This document shows, piece by piece, positions 37,627 to 50,978 of a stretch of DNA of 64,000 nucleotides. Location: positions 62,001 to 126,000 of the forward strand of contig NZ_SWDV01000008.1 of assembly GCF_005877905.1 (NCBI RefSeq), read 5' to 3'. This DNA is from Pseudomonas nicosulfuronedens. GTDB taxonomy: Bacteria; Pseudomonadota; Gammaproteobacteria; Pseudomonadales; Pseudomonadaceae. The translations under genes were made by a program, and so were the position numbers. Positions within the stretch are counted from its first letter, which is position 1; each line of letters opens with the position of its first letter. Under the pieces are notes generated by a model that made no database searches, was not told the origin of the DNA, and saw only the letters and a list, made by a program, of their open reading frames with translations.

Positions 37627-38055
37627 ATGAAAACTTATACCGCGAAACCAGAAACTGTTAAGCGCGACTGGTTCGTCGTCGACGCTGCTGGCCTGACCCT
37701 GGGTCGTCTGGCTACCGAGATTGCTACCCGCCTGCGCGGCAAGCACAAGCCGGAATACACCCCGCACGTTGACACCGGCGACTACATCGTCGTCATCAAC
37801 GCCGAGCAGGTTCGTGTCACTGGCGCCAAAGCTACCGACAAGATGTACTACCATCACTCGGGCTTCCCGGGCGGTATCAAGTCGATCAACTTCGAGAAGC
37901 TGATCGCCAAGGCTCCTGAGCGTGTTATCGAGACTGCCGTCAAAGGTATGCTGCCGAAGAACCCGCTGGGCCGCGACATGTACCGCAAGCTGAAAGTGTA
38001 CAAGGGTGCCAACCACCCGCACACCGCTCAGCAGCCTCAAGAACTGAAGATTTAA
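37627..38055 (+). CDS. rplM: 50S ribosomal protein L13
   Basis: A 142-residue ribosomal protein binding 23S rRNA early in 50S assembly. Typical K-R-D-W-F-V-V-D-A and the [12 protein letters not shown] signature near the end. Codon use is strongly biased, as in highly expressed genes. It is 14 bases before rpsI, the universal partner. Confidence 0.98.
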   Translation: MKTYTAKPETVKRDWFVVDAAGLTLGRLATEIATRLRGKHKPEYTPHVDTGDYIVVINAEQVRVTGAKATDKMYYHHSGFPGGIKSINFEKLIAKAPERVIETAVKGMLPKNPLGRDMYRKLKVYKGANHPHTAQQPQELKI

Positions 38056-38069
38056 CGGGATAGCTCATT

Positions 38070-38462
38070 ATGTCGGCGACTCAAAATTACGGCACTGGCC
38101 GTCGTAAGACCGCTACCGCTCGCGTCTTCCTGCGTCCGGGTACTGGCAAGATCTCCATCAACAACCGCTCCATCGAGCAGTTCTTCGGTCGTGAGACCGC
38201 TCGCATGGTTGTCCGTCAGCCGCTCGAGCTGACCGAGAACACCGAGAAGTTCGATATCTACGTAACCGTCGTTGGCGGTGGCGTAAGCGGTCAAGCTGGT
38301 GCGATCCGTCACGGTATCACCCGCGCTCTGATCGAGTACGACGAAACCCTGCGCAGCTCCCTGCGTAAAGCCGGCTACGTCACTCGCGATGCCCGCGAAG
38401 TTGAACGTAAGAAAGTCGGTCTGCGTAAAGCGCGTAAGCGTCCGCAGTACTCCAAGCGTTAA
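38070..38462 (+). CDS. rpsI: 30S ribosomal protein S9
   Basis: A 130-residue ribosomal protein at the head of the 30S subunit; its C-terminal K-R tail reaches the P-site tRNA. N-terminal [14 protein letters not shown] and C-terminal [11 protein letters not shown] are the family signatures. A terminator follows at 38476. Confidence 0.98.
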   Translation: MSATQNYGTGRRKTATARVFLRPGTGKISINNRSIEQFFGRETARMVVRQPLELTENTEKFDIYVTVVGGGVSGQAGAIRHGITRALIEYDETLRSSLRKAGYVTRDAREVERKKVGLRKARKRPQYSKR

Positions 38463-38475
38463 TACGACGCTTCGA

Positions 38476-38513
38476 AAAAAACGCCCAGATCCTTTGGACT
38501 GGGCGTTTTTTTA
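38476..38513 (+). terminator. Intrinsic terminator after rpsI
   Basis: A-run, CGCCCAG-ATCCTTTGG-A-CTGGGCG, T7. The stem is 7-8 bp and flanked by A and T runs. Confidence 0.92.
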
Positions 38514-38602
38514 TGTCTTCAATAAACTCGTGCGGCAAGGTGTCGCATCCATGCAGGCCGCGTCCTATAAGGGTTCCAGGCTTTCCGTAACAGGCTATTA
38601 CC

Positions 38603-38690
38603 TTGTCATCACAAGGGCTTTTCTTTACCATTTGGCGAATTTTTTGCGCGGCTCGAATTTTTACTTAAAAGCCTGATTTGAACAGGCTTG
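38603..38690 (+). promoter_or_regulatory. Candidate petABC promoter and leader hairpin
   Basis: TTGTCA (38603-38608), 17-base spacer, TACCAT (38626-38631); a leader hairpin AAGCCTG/CAGGCTT at 38669-38689 lies 23 bases before the petA ATG. The -35 overlaps a short inverted repeat CTTGT-CATC-ACAAG. Confidence 0.38.
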
Positions 38691-38711
38691 AAGCTGATGG
38701 GAGACGACTGA

Positions 38712-39302
38712 ATGAGTAATGACGGCGTGAATGCAGGCCGGCGTCGCTTCCTTGTCGCGGCCACCTCGGTGGTAGGTGCGGCAGGAGCGGTCGGAGCTGC
38801 GGTCCCGTTCGTGGGGTCATGGTTCCCCAGTGCCAAGGCGAAGGCCGCTGGCGCGCCGGTGAAGGTCAACGTAGGGAAGATCGAGCCGGGCCAGCAAGTC
38901 GTGGCCGAGTGGCGCGGCAAGCCGGTATTCCTGGTGCATCGCACCAAGGAAATGCTGGATGCGCTGCCGACTCTCGATGGGCAACTGGCCGACCCCGAGT
39001 CGAAGGCTTCGGAGCAGCCGGCGTACGTCGATCCCAAGCTGCGTTCGATCAAGCCCGAGCTGGCTGTGATCGTCGGTATCTGCACCCACCTGGGCTGCTC
39101 GCCGACCTTCCGCCCGGAAGTCGCTCCCGCGGATCTCGGTCCGGACTGGAAGGGTGGTTACTTCTGCCCGTGCCACGGCTCCCATTACGATCTTGCCGGC
39201 CGCGTTTACAAGGGACAACCCGCGCCCCTGAACCTGCCGATTCCGCCCTATACGCTGGATGGTGATGAGTTGACCATCGGTGTGGACCAGGAGAAAGCCT
39301 GA
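38712..39302 (+). CDS. petA: Ubiquinol-cytochrome c reductase Rieske iron-sulfur subunit
   Basis: A 196-residue membrane-anchored subunit of complex III. A Tat-type N-terminus (G-R-R-R-F-L-V-A-A) precedes the anchor helix. The 2Fe-2S ligands are C-T-H-L-G-C and C-P-C-H-G-S, with the latch Cys residues present. It takes electrons from ubiquinol and moves to cytochrome c1. The stop overlaps the petB ATG by one base. Confidence 0.97.
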   Translation: MSNDGVNAGRRRFLVAATSVVGAAGAVGAAVPFVGSWFPSAKAKAAGAPVKVNVGKIEPGQQVVAEWRGKPVFLVHRTKEMLDALPTLDGQLADPESKASEQPAYVDPKLRSIKPELAVIVGICTHLGCSPTFRPEVAPADLGPDWKGGYFCPCHGSHYDLAGRVYKGQPAPLNLPIPPYTLDGDELTIGVDQEKA

Positions 39303-40513
39303 TGAACAAGTTCATGGCTTGGGTCGATGCCCGCTTCCCCGCGACCAAGATGTGGGAAGACCATCTGAGCAAGTACTACGCCCCGAAGAACTTCAACTTC
39401 TGGTACTTCTTCGGTTCGCTCGCACTGCTGGTCCTGGTTAACCAGATCCTCACCGGTATCTGGCTGACCATGAGCTTCACCCCGTCGGCGGAAGAGGCCT
39501 TCGCTTCCGTCGAGTACATCATGCGAGATGTAGATTACGGCTGGATTATCCGCTACATGCACTCCACCGGTGCGTCGGCATTCTTCGTGGTCGTCTACCT
39601 GCACATGTTCCGTGGCCTGCTGTACGGTTCGTACCAGAAGCCGCGCGAGCTGGTGTGGATCTTCGGCATGCTGATCTACCTCGCCCTGATGGCCGAGGCC
39701 TTCATGGGCTACCTGCTGCCCTGGGGTCAGATGTCCTACTGGGGTGCCCAGGTGATCATCTCGCTGTTCGGCGCCATCCCGGTGATCGGTGAAGACCTGT
39801 CCCAGTGGATTCGTGGTGACTTCCTGATCTCCGGCATCACCCTGAACCGCTTCTTCGCCCTGCACGTGATCGCCCTGCCGATCGTCCTGCTCGGCCTGGT
39901 CGTGCTGCACATCCTGGCGCTGCACGAAGTCGGTTCGAACAACCCCGACGGCGTGGACATCAAGAAGAAGAAGGACGAGAACGGCATCCCGCTGGACGGC
40001 ATCCCGTTCCACCCGTACTACACCGTGAAAGACATCGTCGGTGTCGTGGTCTTCCTGTTCGTCTTCTGCACTGTGATCTTCTTCTTCCCGGAAATGGGCG
40101 GATTCTTCCTCGAGAAGCCCAACTTCGAGATGGCGAACCAGTTCAAGACCCCGGATCACATCGCCCCGGTCTGGTACTTCACGCCGTTCTACGCCATCCT
40201 GCGCGCCGTTCCGGACAAGCTGATGGGCGTTATTGCCATGGGCGCCGCCATCGCCGTGCTGTTCGTGCTGCCGTGGCTGGACCGTAGCCCGGTCCGCTCG
40301 ATCCGCTACAAGGGCTGGCTGAGCAAGATCTGGCTGGTGATCTTCGCGGTGTCCTTCGTTGTCCTCGGCTACTACGGTTCGCAAGCTCCGTCTCCGCTGG
40401 GTACCACGCTGTCCCGCCTGTGCACCATTCTGTATTTCGCCTTCTTCATCCTGATGCCGTTCTACACCCGGATGGAGAAAACCAAACCGGTTCCGGAAAG
40501 GGTGACTGGCTGA
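39302..40513 (+). CDS. petB: Cytochrome b subunit of the bc1 complex
   Basis: A 403-residue inner-membrane protein with about eight helices. Heme-binding His pairs lie in H-S-T-G-A-S-A-F-F ... Y-L-H-M-F-R-G and in L-H-V-I-A-L-P ... V-L-H-I-L-A-L-H. The Qo-site motif is P-V-W-Y (residues 289-292), where many species have P-E-W-Y. It carries electrons between the two quinone sites. Both its start and stop overlap its neighbours. Confidence 0.97.
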   Translation: MNKFMAWVDARFPATKMWEDHLSKYYAPKNFNFWYFFGSLALLVLVNQILTGIWLTMSFTPSAEEAFASVEYIMRDVDYGWIIRYMHSTGASAFFVVVYLHMFRGLLYGSYQKPRELVWIFGMLIYLALMAEAFMGYLLPWGQMSYWGAQVIISLFGAIPVIGEDLSQWIRGDFLISGITLNRFFALHVIALPIVLLGLVVLHILALHEVGSNNPDGVDIKKKKDENGIPLDGIPFHPYYTVKDIVGVVVFLFVFCTVIFFFPEMGGFFLEKPNFEMANQFKTPDHIAPVWYFTPFYAILRAVPDKLMGVIAMGAAIAVLFVLPWLDRSPVRSIRYKGWLSKIWLVIFAVSFVVLGYYGSQAPSPLGTTLSRLCTILYFAFFILMPFYTRMEKTKPVPERVTG

Positions 40514-41295
40514 TGAAAAAGCAATTCGCTGCATTTGTTCTGGCTCTGCTGCCTGTCTTCGGTTTCGCTGCTGAAGGCCATGGCCCTGCTCTGGACAAGG
40601 TCGATATCGACCTGACCGACAAGGCCGCCATGCAGGATGGCGCACGTACCTTTGCCAACTACTGCATGGGCTGTCACAGCGCCAAGTTCCAGCGTTATGA
40701 GCGTGTCGGTCGTGATCTGGGTATTCCGGAAGAGCTGATGATGAGCCACCTGGTGTTCACCGGTGCGAAGATCGGCGACCACATGGACATCGGCATGAAG
40801 CCGGCTGACGCCAAGGTATGGTTCGGTGCTGCGCCGCCGGACCTGACCCTGGTGGCCCGTGTTCGTGGTGCTGACTGGCTGTACACCTACCTGCGTTCGT
40901 TCTACGAAGATCCCAAGCGCCCGTGGGGCGTGAACAACAAGGTCTTCCCGAACGTTGGCATGCCGAACGTGCTGGTGAGCCTGCAGGGTCGCCAGGTCGT
41001 CGGTTGCAAGCAGGTTCAGGTCGTCGAGGATGGCAAGAAGCAGTACGATCCTTTGACCGGTACCCCGCTGACCCACGAAGCCTGCGACCAGCTGACCATC
41101 GTTCCGAAATCCGGCCAGCTGACCGAAGCTCAGTTTGACGAGAAGGTGAAGAACCTGGTGACCTTCCTGGCTTATTCGGCTGACCCGAACAAGCTGGATT
41201 CCCAGCGCATCGGCACCTACGTCCTGCTGTTCCTGGCCTTCTTCTTCGTATTCGCCTACCTGCTCAAGCGCGAATACTGGAAGGACGTGCACTAA
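40513..41295 (+). CDS. petC: Cytochrome c1 subunit of the bc1 complex
   Basis: A 260-residue periplasmic heme protein. Signal peptide 1-20 (F-G-F-A-A), heme motif C-M-G-C-H near residue 53, axial Met in the later part (N-V-G-M-P-N-V), and a C-terminal anchor helix (L-L-F-L-A-F-F-F-V-F-A-Y-L-L). The start is the ATG overlapping the petB stop. It is a separate gene here, not fused with petB as in Bradyrhizobium. A terminator follows. Confidence 0.97.
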   Translation: MKKQFAAFVLALLPVFGFAAEGHGPALDKVDIDLTDKAAMQDGARTFANYCMGCHSAKFQRYERVGRDLGIPEELMMSHLVFTGAKIGDHMDIGMKPADAKVWFGAAPPDLTLVARVRGADWLYTYLRSFYEDPKRPWGVNNKVFPNVGMPNVLVSLQGRQVVGCKQVQVVEDGKKQYDPLTGTPLTHEACDQLTIVPKSGQLTEAQFDEKVKNLVTFLAYSADPNKLDSQRIGTYVLLFLAFFFVFAYLLKREYWKDVH

Positions 41296-41315
41296 GCACC
41301 ACCCGTCGTAGTAAC

Positions 41316-41349
41316 AAGCGCGCGCCCTACGGGGCGCGCGTGCGTTTTT
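41316..41349 (+). terminator. Intrinsic terminator after petABC
   Basis: CGCGCGCCC (41319-41327) pairs with GGGCGCGCG (41332-41340), then GTGCG and five T (41345-41349). The T-run starts 4 bases after the stem, so partial read-through into sspA is possible. Confidence 0.72.
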
Positions 41350-41388
41350 CTACCTCCCACAAGAAGATCCTGCGAGGAGGCGCGCGGC

Positions 41389-42006
41389 ATGGCCGCAATC
41401 AATAAGCTCACCTGCTTCTCCGATCCTTCCTGCCACTACAGTCACCGCGTGCGCCTGGTGCTGGCCGAGAAGAGCGTCGTTGCCGACATCATCGACGTAC
41501 CCGCCGGAAACATCCCGGCCAAACTCGCCGAAGTGAACCCCTATGGCAGCCTGCCGACCCTGGTGGATCGCGATCTCGCGCTCTACGAGTCGACGGTGGT
41601 CATGGAGTACCTCGATGAGCGTTATCCACACCCGCCGCTGCTCCCGGTCTACCCGGTGGCCCGCGCCAACAGCCGCCTGCTGATGCACCGCATCCAGCGC
41701 GACTGGTGCAGCCTGGTGGACCGCATCCTCGATACCCGCCGCAAGGATGCCGAACGAGCCTTGGCGCGCAAGGAGTTGCGTGAGAGCCTGACCGGAGTGT
41801 CGCCGCTGTTCGCAGACAAGGCGTTCTTCCTCAGTGACGAGCTGAGCCTGGTGGATTGCTGCCTGTTGCCGATCCTCTGGCGTCTGTCGATCCTGGGGAT
41901 TGAGCTTCCGCGGCCGGCGAAGCCTCTGCTGGACTACATGGAGCGGCAGTTTGCGCGGGAAGCTTTCCGTGCGAGCCTGTCCTCTGTCGAACGTGATATG
42001 CGCTAA
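41389..42006 (+). CDS. sspA: Stringent starvation protein A
   Basis: A 205-residue GST-fold protein that binds RNA polymerase rather than glutathione. It carries the surface motif P-H-P-P-L-L-P, known in E. coli SspA to be essential for activating phage P1 late and stress promoters. A strong GAGGAGG ribosome site precedes the ATG. It is followed by sspB 8 bases on; the pair after petABC is the usual proteobacterial order. Confidence 0.95.
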   Translation: MAAINKLTCFSDPSCHYSHRVRLVLAEKSVVADIIDVPAGNIPAKLAEVNPYGSLPTLVDRDLALYESTVVMEYLDERYPHPPLLPVYPVARANSRLLMHRIQRDWCSLVDRILDTRRKDAERALARKELRESLTGVSPLFADKAFFLSDELSLVDCCLLPILWRLSILGIELPRPAKPLLDYMERQFAREAFRASLSSVERDMR

Positions 42007-42014
42007 GGAGCCTG

Positions 42015-42422
42015 ATGATGAACTCCAGTCGTCCCTACCTCGTGCGAGCCCTCTATGAGTGGATCGTCGACAACGGCTGCACGCCGCATATCCTGGTGAA
42101 TTCCGAGTATCCGGGCGTGCGGGTACCGCCGGGGTATGCCAGCGACGGCCAGATCGTACTCAACGTCTCGCCGACCGCGGTGCGCCATCTGCAGATGGAT
42201 AACGAGGCGGTCAGCTTCGAAGGTCGCTTCGGTGGTGTCGCCCAGAGTCTCTATGTCCCGTCCCAGGCGGTGATGGCGATCTACGCACGGGAGAACGGCC
42301 AGGGCATGGTCTTCGACCTGGAGCCACCGGTGCCCACCGATGATGAGGATCTACCGGATGACGGTCCCTCCGACGAGCCGCCGCGCCCCAGTGGCCGGCC
42401 GAGTCTCAAGGTGGTGAAGTAA
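42015..42422 (+). CDS. sspB: ClpXP adaptor protein SspB
   Basis: A 135-residue adaptor that delivers ssrA-tagged proteins to ClpXP. The N-terminal SspB fold (about 1-105: Y-E-W-I-V-D-N-G-C-T-P-H-I) is followed by an acidic flexible tail ending R-P-S-L-K-V-V-K, the ClpX-binding motif. Two ATG codons in tandem at 42015 and 42018 leave the exact start open by one residue. Confidence 0.95.
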   Translation: MMNSSRPYLVRALYEWIVDNGCTPHILVNSEYPGVRVPPGYASDGQIVLNVSPTAVRHLQMDNEAVSFEGRFGGVAQSLYVPSQAVMAIYARENGQGMVFDLEPPVPTDDEDLPDDGPSDEPPRPSGRPSLKVVK

Positions 42423-42423
42423 T

Positions 42424-42452
42424 AAAAAAGGCGACCCGAGGGTCGCCTTTTT
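42424..42452. terminator. Bidirectional terminator between sspB and the BON lipoprotein gene
   Basis: AAAAAAGGCGACCC-GA-GGGTCGCCTTTTT: perfect stem with A and T runs, between convergent genes. Confidence 0.93.
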
Positions 42453-42471
42453 CATGCCTGCAATCGAGTGA

Positions 42472-44042
<1,571 letters not shown>

Positions 44043-44046
<4 letters not shown>

Positions 44047-45857
44047 ATACCGCTATTCTCCAGCGGCTGGACCTGGCCGTTCTTGAACTCGGCCCAGGGC
44101 AGGCGGCGCTCTACACGCTGGCTGGCGCTGACGCTCAGGGTGCCGGTCAGGCCGTCGACCTGCATGCTCGGCACGGCCTTGAGTTCCGGCAGGCGCGGGG
44201 CCAGCTGGTAGGCGTCGGCGCCCATGGCGTACAGGCGACCGAGGCTGCCGTTGGCGGCCGGCCATTGCGCAGCGACTTGCTGGCGCAGGGCGTTGTTCGG
44301 GTTCAGCAGCCACGGAGTCTCGCAGAAGCGGATGCCGTTCAGGTCCTGGTCCTGTGCTGGGTTGTTCACGCCGGTGTACAAGTTGGAGGTGGCGTAGACC
44401 GGCAGGTCGCCAGCGTACTGGAAGGCCAGGGTCGGTTTGATCTGGCGGGCTTGCTGCGGGGTGGCGGCGAGGAAGATGAAGTCGATGTCCTGGCGGCGCG
44501 ACGGCTGGGTGTCGACGCTGCTGTCGAGCACGCCCTGCAGGCGCTTGGCGCGGCCTTCGCTCTGGCGCAGTTGCAGCAGGTCGGCGATCTGGCGGGCCAG
44601 TTCCACTGGCTGGTCGACGTGCTCGGCGGCGATCAGGGTGCCGCCGGCGGCTTGCCAGTTGCGGCTGAAGGAGGCGAGTACGCGATCACCCCACTCGCCA
44701 CGTGGCACCAGGGCCACGGCGCGGCGCATGCCGTCGTTCCATGCGCGATTGGCGACTTCGCGGGCTTCGTCTTCGGCGGACAGGCCGAACTGGAACAGCT
44801 GCGCCGGACCTTCCTGGTTGCCGTCGGCGTAGTTCAGCGCGAGGGTGGTGATCGGCAGTTGCGGCTGGCTGCTCATCTGCTTGACCAGGTTTTTCTCCAG
44901 CGGGCCGACGACCAGTTGTACGCCATCGGCCTGGGCCTGGCGGTAGAACTCGTCCAGCGAACGCACCTGGGTACTGTCGTAGAGCTTGATGGCCGGCTGC
45001 GCCTGGCCGCCCTGCTGGGCCTGGTAGTGGGCAGCGAGGAAGCCGTCCTGCAGCGCGCGGGCGACGGAGGCCAGTTGGCCTTGCTGCGGCAGCAGCAGGC
45101 CGATCTTGTTCAGCGGCTGGGCAGCCAGGGACTTCAGCTTGGTGAGCGCGTCGGGCAATTGCTTGGCGGCCGGATGGTCGGGGTTCTGCGCGACCCAGTT
45201 GTCGATGTTCGACTGCTGTTCTTTCAGGGTCGACGAGGATTTGGTGATGCGCGCCAGTTCCAGCCAGCCGTTCAGGTCACCTTCGTTGCTGCTGGCCTGC
45301 ATCTGATCCAGGGGCAGGCTGGACACCAGTTTCCAGATTTCCTCATGGTTGGCCTTGCTGGCCTCAGCGTTGAGCAGCGGATCGATGAACACACGCTCAC
45401 GGGCGGCGCTCAGGGTCTGGCCGTCGGCGGCCAGGGCCAGGGATTTGACCATGCCGGCGCGGGCCTGAAGGTCCACTGGCATTTCGCCCAGGCGCTGGAA
45501 GCTGGGGTTGTCGAAGGCCTTCAGTGCAGCCTTGGTCTTGTTGCGGGCCAGTTCGAGTTGGGCACGCAGCGTGCTGGCGAAGACCTGCTGGGCGGGCTTC
45601 AGGCTGTCCATGGGGATCTGGTCGAGGATCTGCGTAGAGCGGCCGAGATCCTTCTGCTTGTAGGCCAGATCGGCGGCGGACAGGCGCAGGACGGTAGCTT
45701 CGTCCGGCTTGGCAGTGGAGGCCTGCTGCAGCAGCTGTTCGATGCTGGCGTCCGGGGTGCGCGGCAGTTCGCCGAGATTGGACGACGGGGAGGATGCACA
45801 GGCGGCGAGCATGCCGGCCAGGAACAGAGCAGATAGCGGACGCAGGCGAGCGATCAT
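44043..45857 (-). CDS. lpoA: Penicillin-binding protein activator LpoA
   Basis: A 604-residue outer-membrane lipoprotein. The start at 45857 gives a signal peptide with lipobox L-A-A-C (M-I-A-R-L-R-P-L-S-A-L-F). The N-terminal half is TPR-like helices (about 30-260) and the C-terminal half is a periplasmic-binding-protein-like domain (about 270-580). It stimulates PBP1a from outside the sacculus. It is divergent from rsmI, a common arrangement. Confidence 0.95.
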
Positions 45858-45984
45858 ATCGGGCTTCTCGTGACGCATTCAAAGAGCTGCCGATTGTACC
45901 CAAGCGGCGAGGGGGACGCGATGGCGGCTGCCGGAATCGGGATACAATGCGTCTTTTCCGACACTTCCGGTGAGGTTCTCCCGC

Positions 45985-46833
45985 GTGACCCTAGGCACTC
46001 TCTATGTGGTGGCCACTCCTATTGGCAACCTGGACGACATCAGCGCCCGGGCGCTGAAGGTGCTGGCCGACGTGGCCCTGATCGCGGCCGAAGACACCCG
46101 ACACTCCGTGCGCCTGCTGCAGCACTTCGGCATCCAGACGCCACTGGCGGCCTGCCACGAACACAACGAGCGGGAGCAGGGCGGCCGCTTCCTCACCAAG
46201 CTGCAGGCTGGCGAGGACGTCGCGCTGATCTCCGATGCGGGGACGCCGCTGATTTCCGATCCGGGCTACCACCTGGTGCGCCAGGCGCGCGCGGCGGGCA
46301 TCGCTGTCGTGCCGGTGCCGGGGGCTTGTGCGCTGATCGCCGCGCTTTCCGCTGCTGGCCTGCCGTCGGATCGTTTTGTCTTCGAAGGCTTCCTGCCGGC
46401 GAAGGTCGCCGGCCGCCGTGGGCGCCTGGAGGCGCTGGTGGATGAGCCGCGCACCCTGATCTTCTACGAAGCGCCGCATCGCGTGCTGGAGTGTATCGAG
46501 GACATGGCGGCGATCTTTGGCGACGAACGGCCAGCGCTGCTGGCGCGCGAGCTGACCAAGACCTTCGAGACCCTGAAAGGGCTGCCGCTGGGCGAGTTGC
46601 GCGAATTCGTGGCGTCCGACAGTAACCAGCAGCGCGGCGAGTGTGTGCTGCTGGTGGCCGGCAAGCCCGCACCGGAAGGCGATGAGGCGGTGGACGCACA
46701 GACGCTGCGGGTGCTCGATCTGCTGCTGGCGGAACTGCCTGTCAAGCGTGCCGCAGCGCTTGCCGCGGAGATCACCGGGGCGCGCAAGAACCAGCTTTAT
46801 CAGATCGCGCTGGAGAGACAGGGCAAGGCTTGA
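45985..46833 (+). CDS. rsmI: 16S rRNA (cytidine-1402-2'-O) methyltransferase RsmI
   Basis: A 282-residue SAM-dependent enzyme of the tetrapyrrole-methylase fold. It methylates the ribose of C1402 in 16S rRNA, and RsmH (48002) methylates the base of the same nucleotide. N-terminal [13 protein letters not shown] and later [14 protein letters not shown] are the family marks. The start is GTG at 45985; an in-frame GTG at 45970 is possible, but the GAGG at 45972 suits the later one. Confidence 0.94.
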   Translation: MTLGTLYVVATPIGNLDDISARALKVLADVALIAAEDTRHSVRLLQHFGIQTPLAACHEHNEREQGGRFLTKLQAGEDVALISDAGTPLISDPGYHLVRQARAAGIAVVPVPGACALIAALSAAGLPSDRFVFEGFLPAKVAGRRGRLEALVDEPRTLIFYEAPHRVLECIEDMAAIFGDERPALLARELTKTFETLKGLPLGELREFVASDSNQQRGECVLLVAGKPAPEGDEAVDAQTLRVLDLLLAELPVKRAAALAAEITGARKNQLYQIALERQGKA

Positions 46834-46835
46834 GC

Positions 46836-46864
46836 TTGTCCTGAGCGACGTCAGCCGCTAACCT
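46836..46864 (+). promoter_or_regulatory. Candidate rnpB promoter
   Basis: TTGTCC (46836-46841), 17-base spacer, TAACCT (46859-46864). The expected start, about 46871, matches the 5' end of the RNase P RNA deduced from pairing. The -35 begins three bases after the rsmI stop codon. Confidence 0.55.
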
Positions 46865-46870
46865 TGCGGA

Positions 46871-47230
46871 CTGAGAGTCGATTGGACAGTCGCTGTTCCG
46901 TGGTGTTCCACCACGGGGTGGAGGAAAGTCCGGGCTCCATAGGGCAGAGTGCCAGGTAACGCCTGGGAGGCGCGAGCCTACGGAAAGTGCCACAGAAAAT
47001 AACCGCCTAAGCGCGCAAGCGCCGGTAAGGGTGAAAAGGTGCGGTAAGAGCGCACCGCACGGCTGGCAACAGTTCGTGGCTAGGTAAACCCCACTCGGAG
47101 CAAGATCAAATAGGAACCCATTGGCGCGGCCCGCGTTGGGTTCGGGTAGATCGCTTGAGGCATGCAGTGATGTATGTCCCAGAGGAATGGCTGTCCTCGA
47201 CAGAACCCGGCTTACAGATCGACTCTCAGC
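46871..47230 (+). ncRNA. rnpB: RNase P catalytic RNA, bacterial class A
   Basis: The RNA component of RNase P, which cuts 5' leaders from tRNA precursors. Conserved blocks are all present: GAGGAAAGTCCGGGCTCC near 46920, ACAGAAAATAACCGCC near 46992, GGTAAGGGTGAAAAGGTG near 47023, AGAGCGCACCGC near 47047, and the 3' CCCGGCTTACAGATCGAC. The ends are set by pairing of CTGAGAGTCGAT (46871-46882) with ATCGACTCTCAG (47218-47229), giving about 359 nt. The position between rsmI and mraZ is typical for Pseudomonas. Confidence 0.96.
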
Positions 47231-47310
47231 ACTTTTTCTCCACTTCTTCCCACATGACCATTTGTCGCTGACCGGAAGAAGTTACAAACTTAAGAAATCA
47301 CTTTAAGTAT

Positions 47311-47345
47311 GAAAGCCCAGTGTTTTGAAAACACTGGGCTTTTCT
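47311..47345 (+). terminator. Intrinsic terminator after rnpB
   Basis: AAAGCCCAGTGTTTT-GA-AAACACTGGGCTTTT: a perfect stem of about 15 bp followed by T-rich sequence. It lies about 80 bases beyond the rnpB 3' end, so the primary transcript would have a long tail. Confidence 0.93.
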
Positions 47346-47433
47346 CTTTTCTAGCGCGTCAAATTCCCTCTCCGAACCTCGCAAAAGCACGCTAAATCTC
47401 GGTCCTGTAAGGATTTTTCCCCTCTGGCTCGCC

Positions 47434-47463
47434 TTGACGGTGGGGAGCGTGGATTTCTATAGT
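47434..47463 (+). promoter_or_regulatory. Main promoter of the mraZ/dcw cluster
   Basis: TTGACG (47434-47439), 18-base spacer, TATAGT (47458-47463). Each hexamer matches the sigma-70 consensus at 5 of 6 positions. Start of transcription would be about 47470, directly before the MraZ boxes. Confidence 0.78.
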
Positions 47464-47470
47464 GTGCGGA

Positions 47471-47500
47471 AGTGGTACGAAGTGGGTAAAAGTGGGATCA
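47471..47500 (+). promoter_or_regulatory. MraZ operator: three 10-bp direct repeats
   Basis: AGTGGTACGA, AGTGGGTAAA and AGTGGGATCA follow each other with exact 10-base periodicity. Repeated (A)GTGGG boxes with one helical-turn spacing are the known site for MraZ, which represses its own operon. The boxes lie just after the predicted start site, where binding would block elongation or polymerase escape. Confidence 0.82.
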
Positions 47501-47537
47501 ACAGGCATGGATAGCCAACCACAGGGGAAGCGCTGAC

Positions 47538-47993
47538 GTGTTTCGCGGAGCTAACGCCATCAGTCTCGACGCCAAAGGGCGCCTCGCGATGCCGAGTCGG
47601 TATCGTGACGAGCTCGTTTCGCGTTGCAATGGCCAGCTCATCGTCACCATCGATGCCGTCGACACCTGCCTCACCGTCTACCCCCTCCCGGAATGGGAAC
47701 TCATCGAAGCCAAGCTGCGCGAACTGCCCTCGCTGCGCGAAGAAACGCGGCGCCTGCAACGTTTGCTGATTGGTAATGCCGTTGACCTGGAGCTGGATGG
47801 CGCCGGGCGTTTTCTCATTCCGCCGCGCCTGCGTGAGTACGCCGGCCTGGACAAGAAAGCGATGCTGGTCGGCCAGCTGAACAAGTTCCAGTTGTGGGAC
47901 GAAGACAAATGGAATGCGGTTGCCGAGGCCGATCTCGCAGCCATCAAAGAACCCGGCGGTCTGCCGGATGAATTGCGCGACCTTATTCTGTGA
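47538..47993 (+). CDS. mraZ: Transcriptional regulator MraZ
   Basis: A 151-residue DNA-binding protein with two SpoVT/AbrB-like halves, each marked by the motif D-A-K-G-R-L-A-M-P (about 13-21) and [10 protein letters not shown] (about 91-100). It forms rings and represses the dcw operon through the repeats at 47471-47500. It starts with GTG at 47538, as common in this gene. The rsmH reading frame begins at its stop. Confidence 0.95.
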   Translation: MFRGANAISLDAKGRLAMPSRYRDELVSRCNGQLIVTIDAVDTCLTVYPLPEWELIEAKLRELPSLREETRRLQRLLIGNAVDLELDGAGRFLIPPRLREYAGLDKKAMLVGQLNKFQLWDEDKWNAVAEADLAAIKEPGGLPDELRDLIL

Positions 47994-48001
47994 GCCTGTC
48001 T

Positions 48002-50977
<2,976 letters not shown>

Positions 50978-50978
<1 letters not shown>

